Below are positions 1 through 10,678 of a stretch of DNA of 64,000 nt, in pieces (the first letter of the stretch is position 1; every line of letters begins with the position of its first letter). The position numbers and the translations under genes were made by a program. The notes beneath the pieces were generated by a model, which saw nothing but the letters and a program-made list of their open reading frames with translations, did no database searches and was not told the DNA's origin. The stretch comes from Sthenelais limicola (Eukaryota; Annelida; Polychaeta; Phyllodocida; Sigalionidae). The stretch is from contig OW804094.1 of NCBI GenBank assembly GCA_942159475.1, positions 14,204,132 to 14,268,131 on the forward strand. The letters are read 5' to 3'.

Positions 1-700
1 TATTCCAGAAGAAGTAAAAAGTGACTTGAAATATTAAAACAAATGCGATCATAGCGCAGTCAAAAAAAGGGAATTAAACACCAGTATATATTTGATAATG
101 AAGTTTTATTCATGAGATGGAGAGCTTGACAAAGTGAGATATATGCTTGAACTATCCATGACCTGGGAGGTCGTCACTCCAAAATGGCATAAATATATAT
201 ATATATATGTATACAAAAAAACTCGGTATAGCACTGTATACGTAAAAGAAACCATAACTATATTTTTTATCTATAACCTGGGAGGTTGTCACTCCTATAT
301 GTAAATGTGTAAGTAGACTAATAAGTTGGCTATAACACTGTATGCGCAACAAGTAACATAATATCACATGAATAACATTGATAATACAATAATACTTAGA
401 ATAATATGTACTGCAGAATAAATATATGTACTGCAAAATAGAAGTTGTAAAACTGCAGAATAAATATGGGTACACGCTAGTTATACCTAGTAACTATAAT
501 TGACCTGGGAGGTCAGCACTCCGTGAAAATGTGACTCGTTTTTTTAAAAATAACAGTAGAAGGACGAGGTCGAGTGATAACTTATGATAATTTTGAATTT
601 TGTAATATGGCAAAAAGCTAAGGAACAAAAAGAATGCTGTTGGAATTTTTATGCTGTTGAATAAAATTTTGAAAAAAGAATTATTGTGTTATGTCTATAT
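1..700. repeat. Degenerate ~115-bp tandem repeats with a conserved palindrome
   Basis: No gene is seen here. A 13-bp palindrome (five bases, GGG, five complementary bases) occurs at 160-172, 275-287 and 502-514, each followed by a CACTCC-like tail. A second shared segment (TATA[AG]CACTGTAT[AG]CG) follows the first two copies, which suggests an old ~115-bp tandem repeat. The arms of copy 2 differ from copies 1 and 3 by paired changes that keep the palindrome. The remainder is AT-rich sequence. Confidence 0.5.
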
Positions 701-733
701 TGCGTGCAAACTCGAGAACAGACCTTTATGAGC

Positions 734-1165
734 TTACTTTTTATTTTGGGGTGAAATTTCGAAAGAGGCTGTGGATACAAATTTGCCTATGCATGTTTTG
801 GGTGTATCCTCACCGGGGGGATAATATTTTTGTTTGGGAGCTCCTTTTTTTTTGTATAAATGTCCAAATGGGGTTGAAGTGGAAGGGACAGGACAGTGCT
901 GGTCTTTTGGAGGGGGAGGGGTAACGTATGTTAGGGGAGCAGCAACTTCATCATATAGGTGCGCGGTGGGGTGAATTTCAGGGGTGGTAATAAAGGATGT
1001 TTCTTGCTGGTGTGGTGGTGGTGGTGGTGGCGGTGAGGGGGTCTTGGTCAAATCGGGAATCATTTCTGTAAGCTGCTTTTGATCTAAACGGGGAGCGGAG
1101 AAGGATGGCATGGGGTCTTCATAAAGGTCTGTTCCTGAGTTTGAATGTGTCAATGAAGGACGCAC
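734..1165 (-). CDS. Proline-rich ORF with tyrosine motifs; possible extra cytoplasmic tail
   Basis: A 143-codon reading frame lies 38 bases downstream of the stop of the membrane protein exon ending at 1204, on the same strand but in another frame. It contains a run of nine prolines and three Leu-Tyr motifs (LYED, LYDEV, LYKKK), plus a TYV. Such motifs are common in signalling tails. It has no ATG start (GTG would be first) and an in-frame stop immediately upstream. It could be a remnant of a longer tail displaced by an indel, an alternative terminal exon, or chance. No homologue is recognised. Confidence 0.3.
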   Translation of the reverse strand: MRPSLTHSNSGTDLYEDPMPSFSAPRLDQKQLTEMIPDLTKTPSPPPPPPPHQQETSFITTPEIHPTAHLYDEVAAPLTYVTPPPPKDQHCPVPSTSTPFGHLYKKKGAPKQKYYPPGEDTPKTCIGKFVSTASFEISPQNKK

Positions 1166-1203
1166 CGTGGTCTAACATAGGGCGAGAGCGGGCAACTTTG
1201 GGA

Positions 1204-4200
1204 TTATAAGGGGTGGTTAATGAGGTGGATACTTTTGCAGATGGTCGAATAAGCTAGTTCTTTAAAAATATCTTCATTTTTTTCATTTAATATGGGAGAG
1301 CAGAGGGTTGGGTCCGAAAGGGTGCGCCGTAAATTAGAATGGATGTAATTTTGCATTTCTATTGTTTTAGGTTCTTTTTGTTTCTTAGCCTTTTGAAGTT
1401 TTTTTTTGTAGTATAGAAAAACGCCGAAAAAGTAAACAAATATACCAAAAAGCGAAGTGAGAAAAGATCCAGTAGATGTAAAAAGAGACCATGAGGAGTC
1501 CTCCTCTTCGACCTCCTCTTTCACTTCCTCGACCTCGTCCTTCACTTCTTCAATCTCGCCCTTTACTTCCCCCAGTAAATTCTTGATGTCTGCGAGGCTA
1601 GGTCCGTCTTTCTGAAATTATACAATATAACAATATAAGACACAGCGTTAAATAAAAGAGAGATTTGTATGGCCCTTTACTTCCCCCAGTAAATTCTTGA
1701 TGTCTGCGAGGCTAGGTCCGTCTTTCTGAAATTATACAATATAACAATATAAGACACAGCGTTAAATAAAAGGGAGATTTGTATGGCTTAGTATTATTTC
1801 AGACGCTTTATTCTTTGTCAAGGCATGTCGAGGTATGAACCAGAGAGGGTTATCCATACCGGATTTATGTCAGCAATGAAGCAATGAAGTGGACAATTTT
1901 TTTGGCTTATTGCATCAGTAAGGAATTAATTCAATTAAGACTTGATGGTAGAACGTTGCACATATTGTGAAGTCAGAAGTGAACAATTTTTTTAGCTTAT
2001 TGTATTAGTAAGGAATTAATTCCAAGTGCTTGTATCACAGTGCAATTCATACAGGAGAGAAATGACTCAACGAGCTGCGAGGGAGGTGAGGGGAATATTG
2101 ACATGGACTAACAGGGGAGAGGAGTTTTAGTGGTCATTCAACGTCCTCCACCACCACCCCACTCACAGCCCTATGTGGAGTATGTGGAGGAATTCCCACA
2201 GTACCTCGAAGCTGAGGATATTTTCAGCCCAGAGACACTCTTTATTATAATTGCTGATGAAGCACATTAAGGGACCTCCTGAATGAGCAGGGTCCATCAG
2301 GTAACAGTGTCAACACCACCAGTTCAGCCAGAATAATTTTTATTATCATCGCTGATAAGACCCATTACGACTCGTCTCGATTTAGACACCACTCTATCAG
2401 GTCTATCGAATATAGACAAGGTAAGAACAATGTACAAGTCTAATGTAGTAGTACATCACCGACTCCCTATTCCTATCTTTCAATCTGATAGTGGGCGAAG
2501 GTGAATGCAGCGGTTTGTGCCCGCTTTTTTAGGAGAGAGAGACGGGGCGCGAACCCACATCCGTGAGCAACCTGACTTCCTCGTGCCTACATGACCTACA
2601 TCATAGGGGCCACGCCTTACCGACTAAGCCATACAATTCTCCCTTCTTAGGCTGCGTTAAAAGTTGGCTTTATACTAAGCCTTGTTTAAACAAGGACTCA
2701 AAAGGAGATTTTCGTGGCCTAGTTGTTTTGGGGTAGGAATTGTTTGATGACAGATTCTGGATCCTTTCTTAACTATGAACTGCGGTATCCTCACCCTAGA
2801 TGAACCAATCACCAGCACATTGACAAAGTCTATTAATTTCAATGCTATACATGGAATTTGGCGGTGAGCCACAGTAATTTTTGGATACAGTCCCAATGAG
2901 GCGAGCTCATGGGAAGAATTCTTACATACTTCAGAACAGCCAAGTGCAGCCAGCCAGATAATACCTCTGGTCGGTGACCACCCCGATAATCTAACTGGTC
3001 GCAGGTTCCAATGAGAGCAGCCAGATAATACCTCTGGTCGCTGGTTCCAATGCAAGCAAAGCTCAGATTTTTTAATGCAAGAGGGGAAGTGCCAATGCGA
3101 ACTGTGCCCGTTCAGTTACAAGCAGAATTCATGAACTCATGTGATACCTCCCGACAGAGCAAGCAACCCCTATTTTTGAAGAGGGAAGATGGGGGCTGCG
3201 AACTGCCGACCCTGGGACTAACTGTCTTCCTTACTTTTACCCAGCGCCCAAACCAACTCGGCCACGAATATCTCCCGCTTATACATAGCGAAAAGTGGTC
3301 CTTTTATATTGGGGGGTCGTGTGCACTGAAGCATGACTTTATGAGAGGACAGGAGGAGGAGGAGGAGAGGAGCTTAGGGTGGTGGTGGTGGTGGTGGTGG
3401 TGAGAATAGCTTACCTTAGTCAGTACTTTGGCGGTTTTGGTGGTGATTTTTTTGCCACTTACGATGAACCGATCCACTTTCTTGGTCTGAAAAAAAAAAA
3501 ATCATCTATATAATACACAACTTAAAATACGAGTTTATATACAAGTTTATTTGGAATGAATACAAAAAAATAGCATGAAAATTGCAAATAATGTTATAAA
3601 AAATTAAAAACAAACTTTTTTCTCACCAATTTGCTAAGTTTCTCCCCTGCAGAAACAGCTGCTGCCCTCCCCCTGCTATGATGAGGCGCAGCACCCCTCC
3701 CCTCTGGTCTATGAAGGCGCCCATCGTCCCTTCCCTCATCATCACCTCTCTCATCACCTCCCCTCGAAAGTCTGTCCTGAGGAACAGATGACATTCCTGA
3801 GGAAAGTGGATGTTGATGTCTATCCTCAGGAATGGCACCTGCTCCTCCATCCTTATTGTCCCTTCCATCTCTTGTGGCTGTTATTAGTTCTGTGGTTGAT
3901 TCTTCGGTGGTCAATTGTTCCTCCTCCTCGTAGTCAGCTGTTCCTCAGATTCGGTGGTGACTGGAGATTCGGTGCTTGTGGTGGCGCTGGTGGTTAACTG
4001 TTCCTCCTTCGATTCTTCGGTGGTCAATTGTTTCTCCTCCTCCTCCTCCTCCTCCTCCTCCTCCTCCTCCTCCTGAGTAGTCAGCTCTTCCTTAGATTCG
4101 ATGGTGACGGAGGTGGAGGTGGTGGTGGGCAAGGGGGTTGGTGCGATCTGTTAAAAAATAAATAAATAAATAAAGGCATAGATTTTGGAATAAATAAATA

Positions 4201-5606
4201 AATAAATAACTCTCTCCTCCTCCTATCTCCCCTGTACAAAAGCAGGTTGACAGCCACACACTAATGTATTTGCTCTGCAAATAATCAAATATACCTGCTG
4301 CTGCTGCTGCAACTGATACTATGTCAACATAGCTAACACCCCCACCGCCCTGTAGCTAAGCGAGAGCTGAGAGAGAAATGAAGGGCTTATAATGTAGTTT
4401 ATAATTAGTCTGAGTATCACCTCCTCCGCCTCCCCCCTTTTCCCCCCATTGATATTTTATGTACAATATCAATATCGATAAATAAAATAATTAAATTATA
4501 ATTACCTTAGGACATGAAGAAACAATACGAGGTGATGTAATGTAGCCCAAGTCAGAGCAAACCACCAACCTAATGTGGGTAAAAGCTACCTTAGACAGGT
4601 CAGGAAAATCTCAGCATCAGAGTGGCGAATGTGGATGAGGGCTCCCTTCTTCCAAATGGAAGACAGGAATAGGGAGTTGGGGGTGTTTTACATGCACATC
4701 CCCCCGATCAAATTTACCTTGTATCCAGAAAGTACAAAGTAAAAGTTTAATGTTTTATTATTACGTGTTTAAGTTATTGAGTTTTTCTATTCTTAAGCCA
4801 TATATAATATATGACTATGCAAGCGATATGTACATATAAGTCATATATAATATGACTAGGAGTTATATAGCACCAAACAGTAGCACCAAACAGCAGCAAC
4901 AAGGTAATCATGTATAATCATCAGAATAAAAATAGCCATATATAATATGACTATGCAAGCGATATGTACATATAAGTCATATATAATATGACTAGGGGTT
5001 ATATAGCACCAAACAGCAGCAACAAGGTAATCATGTATAATCATCAGAATAAAAATAACTCAGAAGATATATAAGTCCTATGAAGCGATATCATGAAGGT
5101 AGCATGAAGGTAGCACTCCTAGATCCTGGTAGCACTCCTGGTAGCTCACCCTGGTAGCTCACCCTGTTAAAAAAATAATTTTTTTGTAATTTTGTAAAAA
5201 AAATAATTGTAAAATACACCACAAACTTTTTTCATAAATACTTTATGGTGTTATGTGTTATGTCAATGCAATCTCAAGTCAAGTGTTAGAACAATACAAT
5301 ATCAAGTAACAAAGTCTCAACTCACACTCAGATCTTAGAAGAAGTCTGTACTTCAAGTCACCATTGTCCCTCCTCTCACAATATACGACAGTTCCCCCGC
5401 ACAGAAATCCGAATATCCAATGGGTTGGACCGTGGAACACTGTGTACGTCCATCCACCTGTGACGTATGGCACCTCCGTTTGCCCTATCAAGCTGCCCTG
5501 ATAATAGACACGCACAACTACGTCCATCCCGTCAAATGCCGCGTTCATGCCGTGGTGCAGATGTACGTGATACCCATCCTCGGTAACATACGACATAAAG
5601 ACCATT
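1204..5606 (-). CDS. Multi-exon type I membrane glycoprotein-like gene (5' end not found)
   Basis: Five exons with consensus splice sites read as one protein: 5606-5326, 4609-4506, 4147-3627, 3486-3415 and 1611-1204. Intron phases agree at every junction (phase 1 after the first, phase 0 for the rest). Exon 1 encodes a compact Gly/Tyr/His-rich segment of unknown family. Exon 2 has two Cys. Exon 3 is Thr/Ser/Glu-rich with a poly-Glu run from a (CTC)n microsatellite, like a mucin stalk. Exon 4 is basic. Exon 5 has an acidic heptad-like stretch (repeated EEVK), one hydrophobic helix of about 20 residues (FLTSLFGIF...), a Lys-rich stop-transfer, and a ~65-residue tail. Near 3915-3945 the reading frame shifts, so either an indel has damaged exon 3 or another splice exists. 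The initiator and signal-peptide exon should lie upstream of 5606 but are not identified. I do not recognise the family. Confidence 0.55.
1559..1786. repeat. 114-bp near-perfect tandem duplication over a splice acceptor
   Basis: Copies 1559-1672 and 1673-1786 are almost identical. On the minus strand each contains the 3' splice site (TTTCAG) and the first ~53 bases of the last exon of the membrane protein gene. The upstream copy could act as a decoy or alternative acceptor. Confidence 0.85.
2520..2645 (-). mobile_element. tRNA-derived SINE head
   Basis: On the minus strand an A-box-like element (TGGCTTAGTCGG, + 2621-2632) is followed by a B-box-like element (GGGTTCGCGCCCC, + 2544-2556), with ~65 bases between them. 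That is longer than in a normal tRNA and the cloverleaf is poor, so this reads as a SINE promoter head and not a functional tRNA gene. Confidence 0.6.
3190..3285 (-). mobile_element. Second tRNA-derived SINE head
   Basis: On the minus strand an A-box-like TGGCCGAGTTGG (+ 3253-3264) precedes a B-box-like GGCAGTTCGCAGCC (+ 3195-3208). The A box resembles Leu/Ser-type tRNAs. No full cloverleaf can be drawn by eye. It belongs to a different SINE from the one at 2520-2645. Confidence 0.5.
4797..5057. repeat. Tandem duplication, ~130-bp unit
   Basis: Two AT-rich copies (starting near 4797 and 4933) share the blocks CATATATAATAT, ACTATGCAAGCGATATG, AGTTATATAGCACCAAACAG and GTAATCATGTATAATCATC. The first copy carries an extra internal CACCAAACAGTAG-like insertion. 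It lies in an intron. Confidence 0.75.
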
Positions 5607-6470
5607 CTGCAAAAATAAATTCAATAGGTATAAAGGCTATACAGCGCCCAACGCTATCTCAGCGAGCCCGCCCCGCAAGCCCGCCCCGCAAGCCCGCAAG
5701 CTGAGGCTTGGGTGAGGCACTGGGCAGGGCAAAAAGGTGTCAACTCTTAATTAACTCTGCTCCAATCAGACCCCGGCGCCAACCTTATCTCCACCTCAAA
5801 CCGGATAACTCAGCAAAAAGCGCCATCACACGGCGACGGGGCGAAAAGAAAGCGTGGGAGAAACACCTTTCAAACGACCGGCGCTCGACCCCAGAAGGAC
5901 ACCGGTCAAGCACGGAAATGAAACACCTGGATCACTCCCCAACACAACGACCCAAAACCAATATTCACAAAACTCAGCAACCCCATCTTTTCACCCCATC
6001 TACTTACCCTCTATGGACACAATTCTATTCTTCATACTTCCAATCTCTTCGCAGCGCTTATATCACCACAACGCAAGACCTAGTAAGTAGTATAGGCAAA
6101 TGGGGAACCACCAGGCAACCGCTATACACAGCTCTATACAGCGCAACTCACTCCTCTCTCCCTCCCTCTCTCCTCACCCCACCCTCTCTTTCTCCACCCC
6201 ACCCTCTCTCCACACCCCCACTACCCCCCACCACCCCCACTCTCTCTCCCCCACCCATATCCCCCTACCAACGCGCTACGCGCGCGCCTCTACTGCGTCT
6301 ACCACGCGGCTATAGTCTCACCGCGTCTACCGTGCGAAAATGAGCAACCTTTCAATCAAAACCTTCAAAATCACTACCATTTCCTATTTATGCTCACAAA
6401 ATCCTGGGTTGCTGTTGGTGACTTACTACTTAATGGTGAGCCTCCTCAGGGTGTATCGATTGAGGGGTTA
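5607..6470. other. GC/pyrimidine-rich non-coding segment
   Basis: It contains three tandem copies of a ~13-bp CCCGCCCCGCAAG-type unit near 5665-5700 and a C/T-rich low-complexity tract at 6160-6260. Reading frames across it are compositional (poly-Pro/Ser) and I do not support them as genes. The upstream exon of the membrane protein gene could be here but cannot be identified. Confidence 0.4.
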
Positions 6471-6475
6471 TTTAG

Positions 6476-6745
6476 TTATCTTCCAAGTGTTTCAACTATA
6501 TATGAGTAGCTTGTATTAGTTCTTCCATGTTCCATGGAAAGGCAACAGGCCTTCAAACACAAATACACCTTATAAAGACATCTAACAATCTTTGGTAAGC
6601 AAAAGAAAATAATAAAAATCACTGCGACAATACCTATCCAATTTATCCCTGATTTGGGGGCTTGGTAGAGAGGACCAACCGTTGGGCTCTTAGGGGGGCC
6701 CAAAGTAAAGTCCATTTTCGTGAAGCTCGGCCTAGTGAGAGGCAT
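6476..6745 (-). CDS. Small hypothetical membrane protein ORF
   Basis: An ATG-started 89-codon frame encodes an N-terminal Pro/Lys segment, one strongly hydrophobic helix at about residues 34-50 (WIGIVAVIFIIFFCL) and then a Cys-rich juxtamembrane stretch (CLYKVYLCLKACC). It lies downstream of env on the same strand. It could be an accessory ORF of that retroelement, an isolated exon, or chance. There is no recognised homologue. Confidence 0.3.
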   Translation of the reverse strand: MPLTRPSFTKMDFTLGPPKSPTVGPLYQAPKSGINWIGIVAVIFIIFFCLPKIVRCLYKVYLCLKACCLSMEHGRTNTSYSYIVETLGR

Positions 6746-8068
6746 TTTTAGCCTCGTGAAGACTGAAAAAATGCACTAGGTAAGACAAAATTTGTGACAA
6801 CAAGGGTGTCTGGCCAAAAGGCAAAAAATAAAGGTAAATAAGTGGGGTAAAGGATAGTTATCTGCAGTGAAAAACGTTTAAAAGTGACTTCTTAATAATT
6901 TGTAAACTCTATGACTAGCCTACAAACACATCTCCTCCAAACTTGCACAATGCCATGTCATGCCCTGTGAATGATCACTCAGGCATGTACACGACCTTGT
7001 GTGGATGATTGTCATCAAAATCAAGAGAAAAGTGCCAATAGGCAAGGCAAAAAGCCAAAAAGCAAACTCCAAAAGGATAGGATAATTACAAAAATAAATA
7101 AGAAATAAAAATAAATAGTTTTTAAAAAGAAAAAGTTACACAAAAGTGAAAGCAAATTAATAAAGAATAACATAAAAAAAGAAAAGTCAACCAAAGATTG
7201 CTAACAGCAAGACAAAAGCCGCTCTCTCCAGCCCTACATAAATGCCAGAATAATAGATCCTTCAGAGCGTGTTTACATACATCAACCTTGCTGTCTAGAG
7301 CTAACAAGTTTAACCTTGCCGCCTATGACGTCCCCGCTCTCAGCATGACTGCCTATAGCGCCCGGTCAGTGAAACATAATATGGGTCGTCTATGGCGACC
7401 AACACAAAATGGGCGCAATGTTAACTCAATGGCGTCTGCCGAAAGCGTAATGCTGTGAATCAAAAACACATATGTATGGTAGTTCCCAATAGGAACTGGC
7501 TCAGTACCTGTGAGATATCGTGGTAAAAACAGAACAGCAAATACATATAAGTACAACGACACCACACAAATACAAAGACAATGCAATCGTTTCAAAGAAA
7601 TACAGAAAATATAAATAACAGACCCAAAAGTCTTGATCTGAGAAATCGTTGAAAGTTATCAACGAGTCAAACAAGTCAAAAGTTTAAAAATTCAAAATCT
7701 AAAATACATGGTAAATAAATCTGAGGAACCCACCGGAAGCAAAAACATGGTTAAGGCAAATTATAAACAGTACAATCAGCAGCACATACGGCTGTAAGTG
7801 AGACCCACAAAACAGATGTTATTGTTTTGCTTCCTCATTCAAATACCCAGCCATAAATACACCATACACCAGAGAAACAAGGTCAGATACATTCTAAGTC
7901 GGCAGAATAATAAAAATACCTCCTGGGGCCGTGCTGTGACCCCAGTCACCACAACTGGGTGACCCAAATACTCGGTCACACACTGAAACAGCTGTATCAG
8001 TCCACATAGCAAATTAGACAAGAGAGAAAATAATAAATCAACAGAAAAAACTGCTTCTAGGAAAGAAA
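6746..8068. other. No gene supported
   Basis: AT-rich sequence downstream (minus sense) of env. It would be expected to hold the env 3' untranslated region, polypurine tract and 3' LTR. I did not find a sequence matching the candidate LTR near 19.1-19.4 kb. Confidence 0.4.
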
Positions 8069-10678
8069 CTAGACGTCTTTCTCATCTCTCTCATGGAGAT
8101 CTGAGAAAGAAACACATTTGTTTCTCAGACCTGCCCCATTGCCCACACTTGCTAATGAGATAGTACTTGAGGTTAAACCTCTTTTCGAACGACTGAGGGG
8201 GGTTTTTAGTAAAATCTGCACAGTTCTAGAGTTCTTTGGGACCCAAAATAGAGCCCAAATCTTCTCCTGACTTGCCAAGGCTGTTTTTAGCCTAAAAGAG
8301 GAATAAAAGGGTATTTTAACAGCTGTCGGCAAAGTTACTCTAAACACTTTGCCTTGACTGGGAACTAAAAGGTCATCACTCCATTCAAGGAAAATAAATC
8401 TCCTCAAATGGCAGCAAGAAATCTCTGCCTCTGCAGAGATTACTACAGGAGCAAGAGATTTGACCATAGCATTATGAGAAAAAATTGAACTGACCAACGG
8501 AAAATCGAAAGAGTTTCCACTGCTCTGTAAACGCAAGTGAAGCATGGGGGTGTCCAACATCTCGTTTCTTCCCCCACAGCAAATCATGTTCAAGAAAACT
8601 CTATAGGTCCAAATCTTTTTTAAGACAAATACTAGCACAATACAGAGGCAAATGGAGACCAAATAACCAGAATAATCGTAGTAAAAAGAATAATAATTAA
8701 AGGAAGAATCAGTGATAGACTTGGCACTCGGTGAAAAAACGACATTAGCAGCCTCCAGATCAGTTAAATTCATAATAGCAAAAGCATCTGTCTGGCGCAC
8801 AATTGGAAAAATAGCTCCCAAACGATGCATCTTACAGAATAAATAAACACACATTATCGTGTTAAAAAGGCTGATCATAGTGGCAGTAATGCCCACCGAC
8901 TGATGTTTAGGGAGATTCTGCAGATTTACCTTCAAGTTTTCCCAAATTTTCTTTACCTTTTGTTGCTTTTCCATCATGTCCTTTACTGCTGGTCTTAAGT
9001 CGATACCCTTATTTATTAAATCGTCTCCAAGGTGGCCTAAATGTTTCCTAATGTCCTCGGAGGAGGGTAAATTTAATTCCACTGGAGCATGAAAGATTTC
9101 TGCCCCAGAGATATTTAAAATATCGATTCCAAAAGAAGCAGCCATAGGCATATTAAAACCTGTTTTGATACTAATATGAGCAATTTCTGGCTCTTCACAG
9201 TTAATTTGATTATTTTCCAAGACAACCTTATCGAATTTCAAAATACACCGGCAGGGTAAGGACACAACAAGAAAAGGGGGGACACTAATCTCCTTGTTAT
9301 GACCCCCAGGGCACTCAAACCTCGCAGTATGGCCTGCCCCAACGATGACATGGCTGTCATTACCCACTGATAGGTGTGTCAGGGGCACTGGCACGTTGAG
9401 GAACGAGTGGTAAGGGCATAGTTCAAGGGCTGAAGTTACATTATCAAAGAATAGGGACGATAAACATGACCAAAGTCTAATAGATCTCAAAATAATAGAT
9501 TCTCTGCAAAACCTACCATAATCCAAGTTGACACATGCTTCCATAAATTCACTGTTTAGTTCCAAGTACTGGCTCTGGTCCTTCGAGATGGCAAAATATT
9601 TTGAGGCAAACACCAGTTTAGTAAATCCAGAGGTATTGTGAGAATGGCTATGTAGGGGCAAGGGAATAAAAATGGGTCTAAAGAGAGAAAAAATTGATTT
9701 TCTAGGAGCCACAATGACCCCCAAAGAAATAAAAATTCGATCTCTATCCACATGGAAATTTAGCAGCGAATCCCTGTCCAAAGTAGTTACCATATGGTAA
9801 CCTTCAGGCAAGGACCTCCGCAAGACTCCCCTAGCCCTGTCCAGACTCCTGTCCTCTACGAGATCCAACGACACATGCCCCTCTAATAAACCCTCGATCG
9901 CTGTCAGTACTTTCCTCACTGTTCCCACGTATTGGGCCTGGGCCACGATGTCAAGGGTGGTTGCAGAGAGGAAAGACAGCTTTCTGAAGTTTAGGTGCAT
10001 GAATCGTATGGCCGACAGGAGCTCTCCAGAGCTAGTATTAGCCACAGTACCAATAGTCGCAGTTAAATTCAAAATCAAATTGTCTACTTCCAGCAAATGT
10101 TCCAAAGAAAAATCCAAAAGCAAATTTGTGTTTAATACAAGTCCATTGATGACCTTATCTCTTGCCTCCTGTGTTTCCTCAATAGTTCCAACTCCTCCTG
10201 ACATTATTCGCACTGCTTTGTTGAAGTCAGCCAATTCATCCTCAGTGGCCACACCAAAAAGTTTTCGAGCAACCTTTCCTACCCCAGGCAAGACAGATCG
10301 TTTTGTCCTTGCAGAGTAATCAGCCTTCAAAGTTTCCATAATAGAAGAAAACTTGAAAAATGTCCCATTTGCAATCCTATATAGACGATTTTGCATGTAA
10401 TTAATTGCAACACAATCTTCCTCTTGTATTCCTAGTCTAACAGAATCGCAAAGGGAAGGCATAACAGGGTCTTCTACCCTAGGCAAGGGTAGGTCCAAAA
10501 TCACTGACTTCTGTTGGCAATTGACCACGATGTCCTGCTCTTTGAACAGGAAAACACCCAAGTTTTGTCGCAGCCTGTGTCCCGTAACAGACACAGTCGC
10601 CACGACCAGCAGGAAAAGCACACTGAAGTGAAGAAAAATCAGACACTCTCTCAGACAATTGCAAAAAGCCAAAAACAA
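8069..10678 (-). CDS. env: Retrovirus-like envelope fusion glycoprotein of a Ty3/Gypsy element
   Basis: An uninterrupted 869-codon frame. Residues ~12-33 form a signal peptide. A furin-type site RTKR lies at ~124-127. It is followed within a few residues by a Gly-rich fusion-peptide-like helix (GVGKVARKLFGVAT), the arrangement known from insect errantivirus Env and baculovirus F proteins. Several N-glycosylation sequons and paired Cys follow in the ectodomain. Two hydrophobic segments occur near residues ~595-615 and ~670-695, then an unusually long ~170-residue C-terminal tail. The family is expected to mediate membrane fusion at the particle surface. It lies on the same strand as gag and pol, but 1.85 kb beyond pol. 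The lack of stops suggests a recent or constrained copy. Ownership by the same element is likely but not proven, because the 3' LTR was not found. Confidence 0.8.
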   Translation of the reverse strand: MFLAFCNCLRECLIFLHFSVLFLLVVATVSVTGHRLRQNLGVFLFKEQDIVVNCQQKSVILDLPLPRVEDPVMPSLCDSVRLGIQEEDCVAINYMQNRLYRIANGTFFKFSSIMETLKADYSARTKRSVLPGVGKVARKLFGVATEDELADFNKAVRIMSGGVGTIEETQEARDKVINGLVLNTNLLLDFSLEHLLEVDNLILNLTATIGTVANTSSGELLSAIRFMHLNFRKLSFLSATTLDIVAQAQYVGTVRKVLTAIEGLLEGHVSLDLVEDRSLDRARGVLRRSLPEGYHMVTTLDRDSLLNFHVDRDRIFISLGVIVAPRKSIFSLFRPIFIPLPLHSHSHNTSGFTKLVFASKYFAISKDQSQYLELNSEFMEACVNLDYGRFCRESIILRSIRLWSCLSSLFFDNVTSALELCPYHSFLNVPVPLTHLSVGNDSHVIVGAGHTARFECPGGHNKEISVPPFLVVSLPCRCILKFDKVVLENNQINCEEPEIAHISIKTGFNMPMAASFGIDILNISGAEIFHAPVELNLPSSEDIRKHLGHLGDDLINKGIDLRPAVKDMMEKQQKVKKIWENLKVNLQNLPKHQSVGITATMISLFNTIMCVYLFCKMHRLGAIFPIVRQTDAFAIMNLTDLEAANVVFSPSAKSITDSSFNYYSFYYDYSGYLVSICLCIVLVFVLKKIWTYRVFLNMICCGGRNEMLDTPMLHLRLQSSGNSFDFPLVSSIFSHNAMVKSLAPVVISAEAEISCCHLRRFIFLEWSDDLLVPSQGKVFRVTLPTAVKIPFYSSFRLKTALASQEKIWALFWVPKNSRTVQILLKTPLSRSKRGLTSSTISLASVGNGAGLRNKCVSFSDLHERDEKDV

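Larger units (their letters stand above)
1787..3414. other. Intron-like region with SINEs and short repeats
   Basis: This lies inside the last intron of the membrane protein gene. It holds a short local repeat at about 1890-2020 (two copies of a segment ending in AGTAAGGAATTAATTC) and two tRNA-derived SINE heads listed separately. A (GGT)n run is at 3378-3401. No convincing coding exon was found. Confidence 0.5.

Noticed and set aside
2520..3285. Two functional tRNA genes
   Set aside because: A and B boxes are present, but spacing is long and no full cloverleaf or anticodon arm can be drawn. SINE heads fit better.
3623..3868. Alternative minus-strand frame over exon 3 of the membrane protein
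   Set aside because: It looks protein-like, but its end phase does not match the next exon, whereas the Glu/Arg/Asp-rich frame ends in phase 0 at the same donor.
5708..6343. Long Pro/Ser-rich plus-strand ORF
   Set aside because: It is open because of C/T-rich low-complexity sequence. It has no domain, start context or splice support.
9556..10319. ORFs antisense to or overlapping env
   Set aside because: They are shadows of the env frame with no independent motifs.
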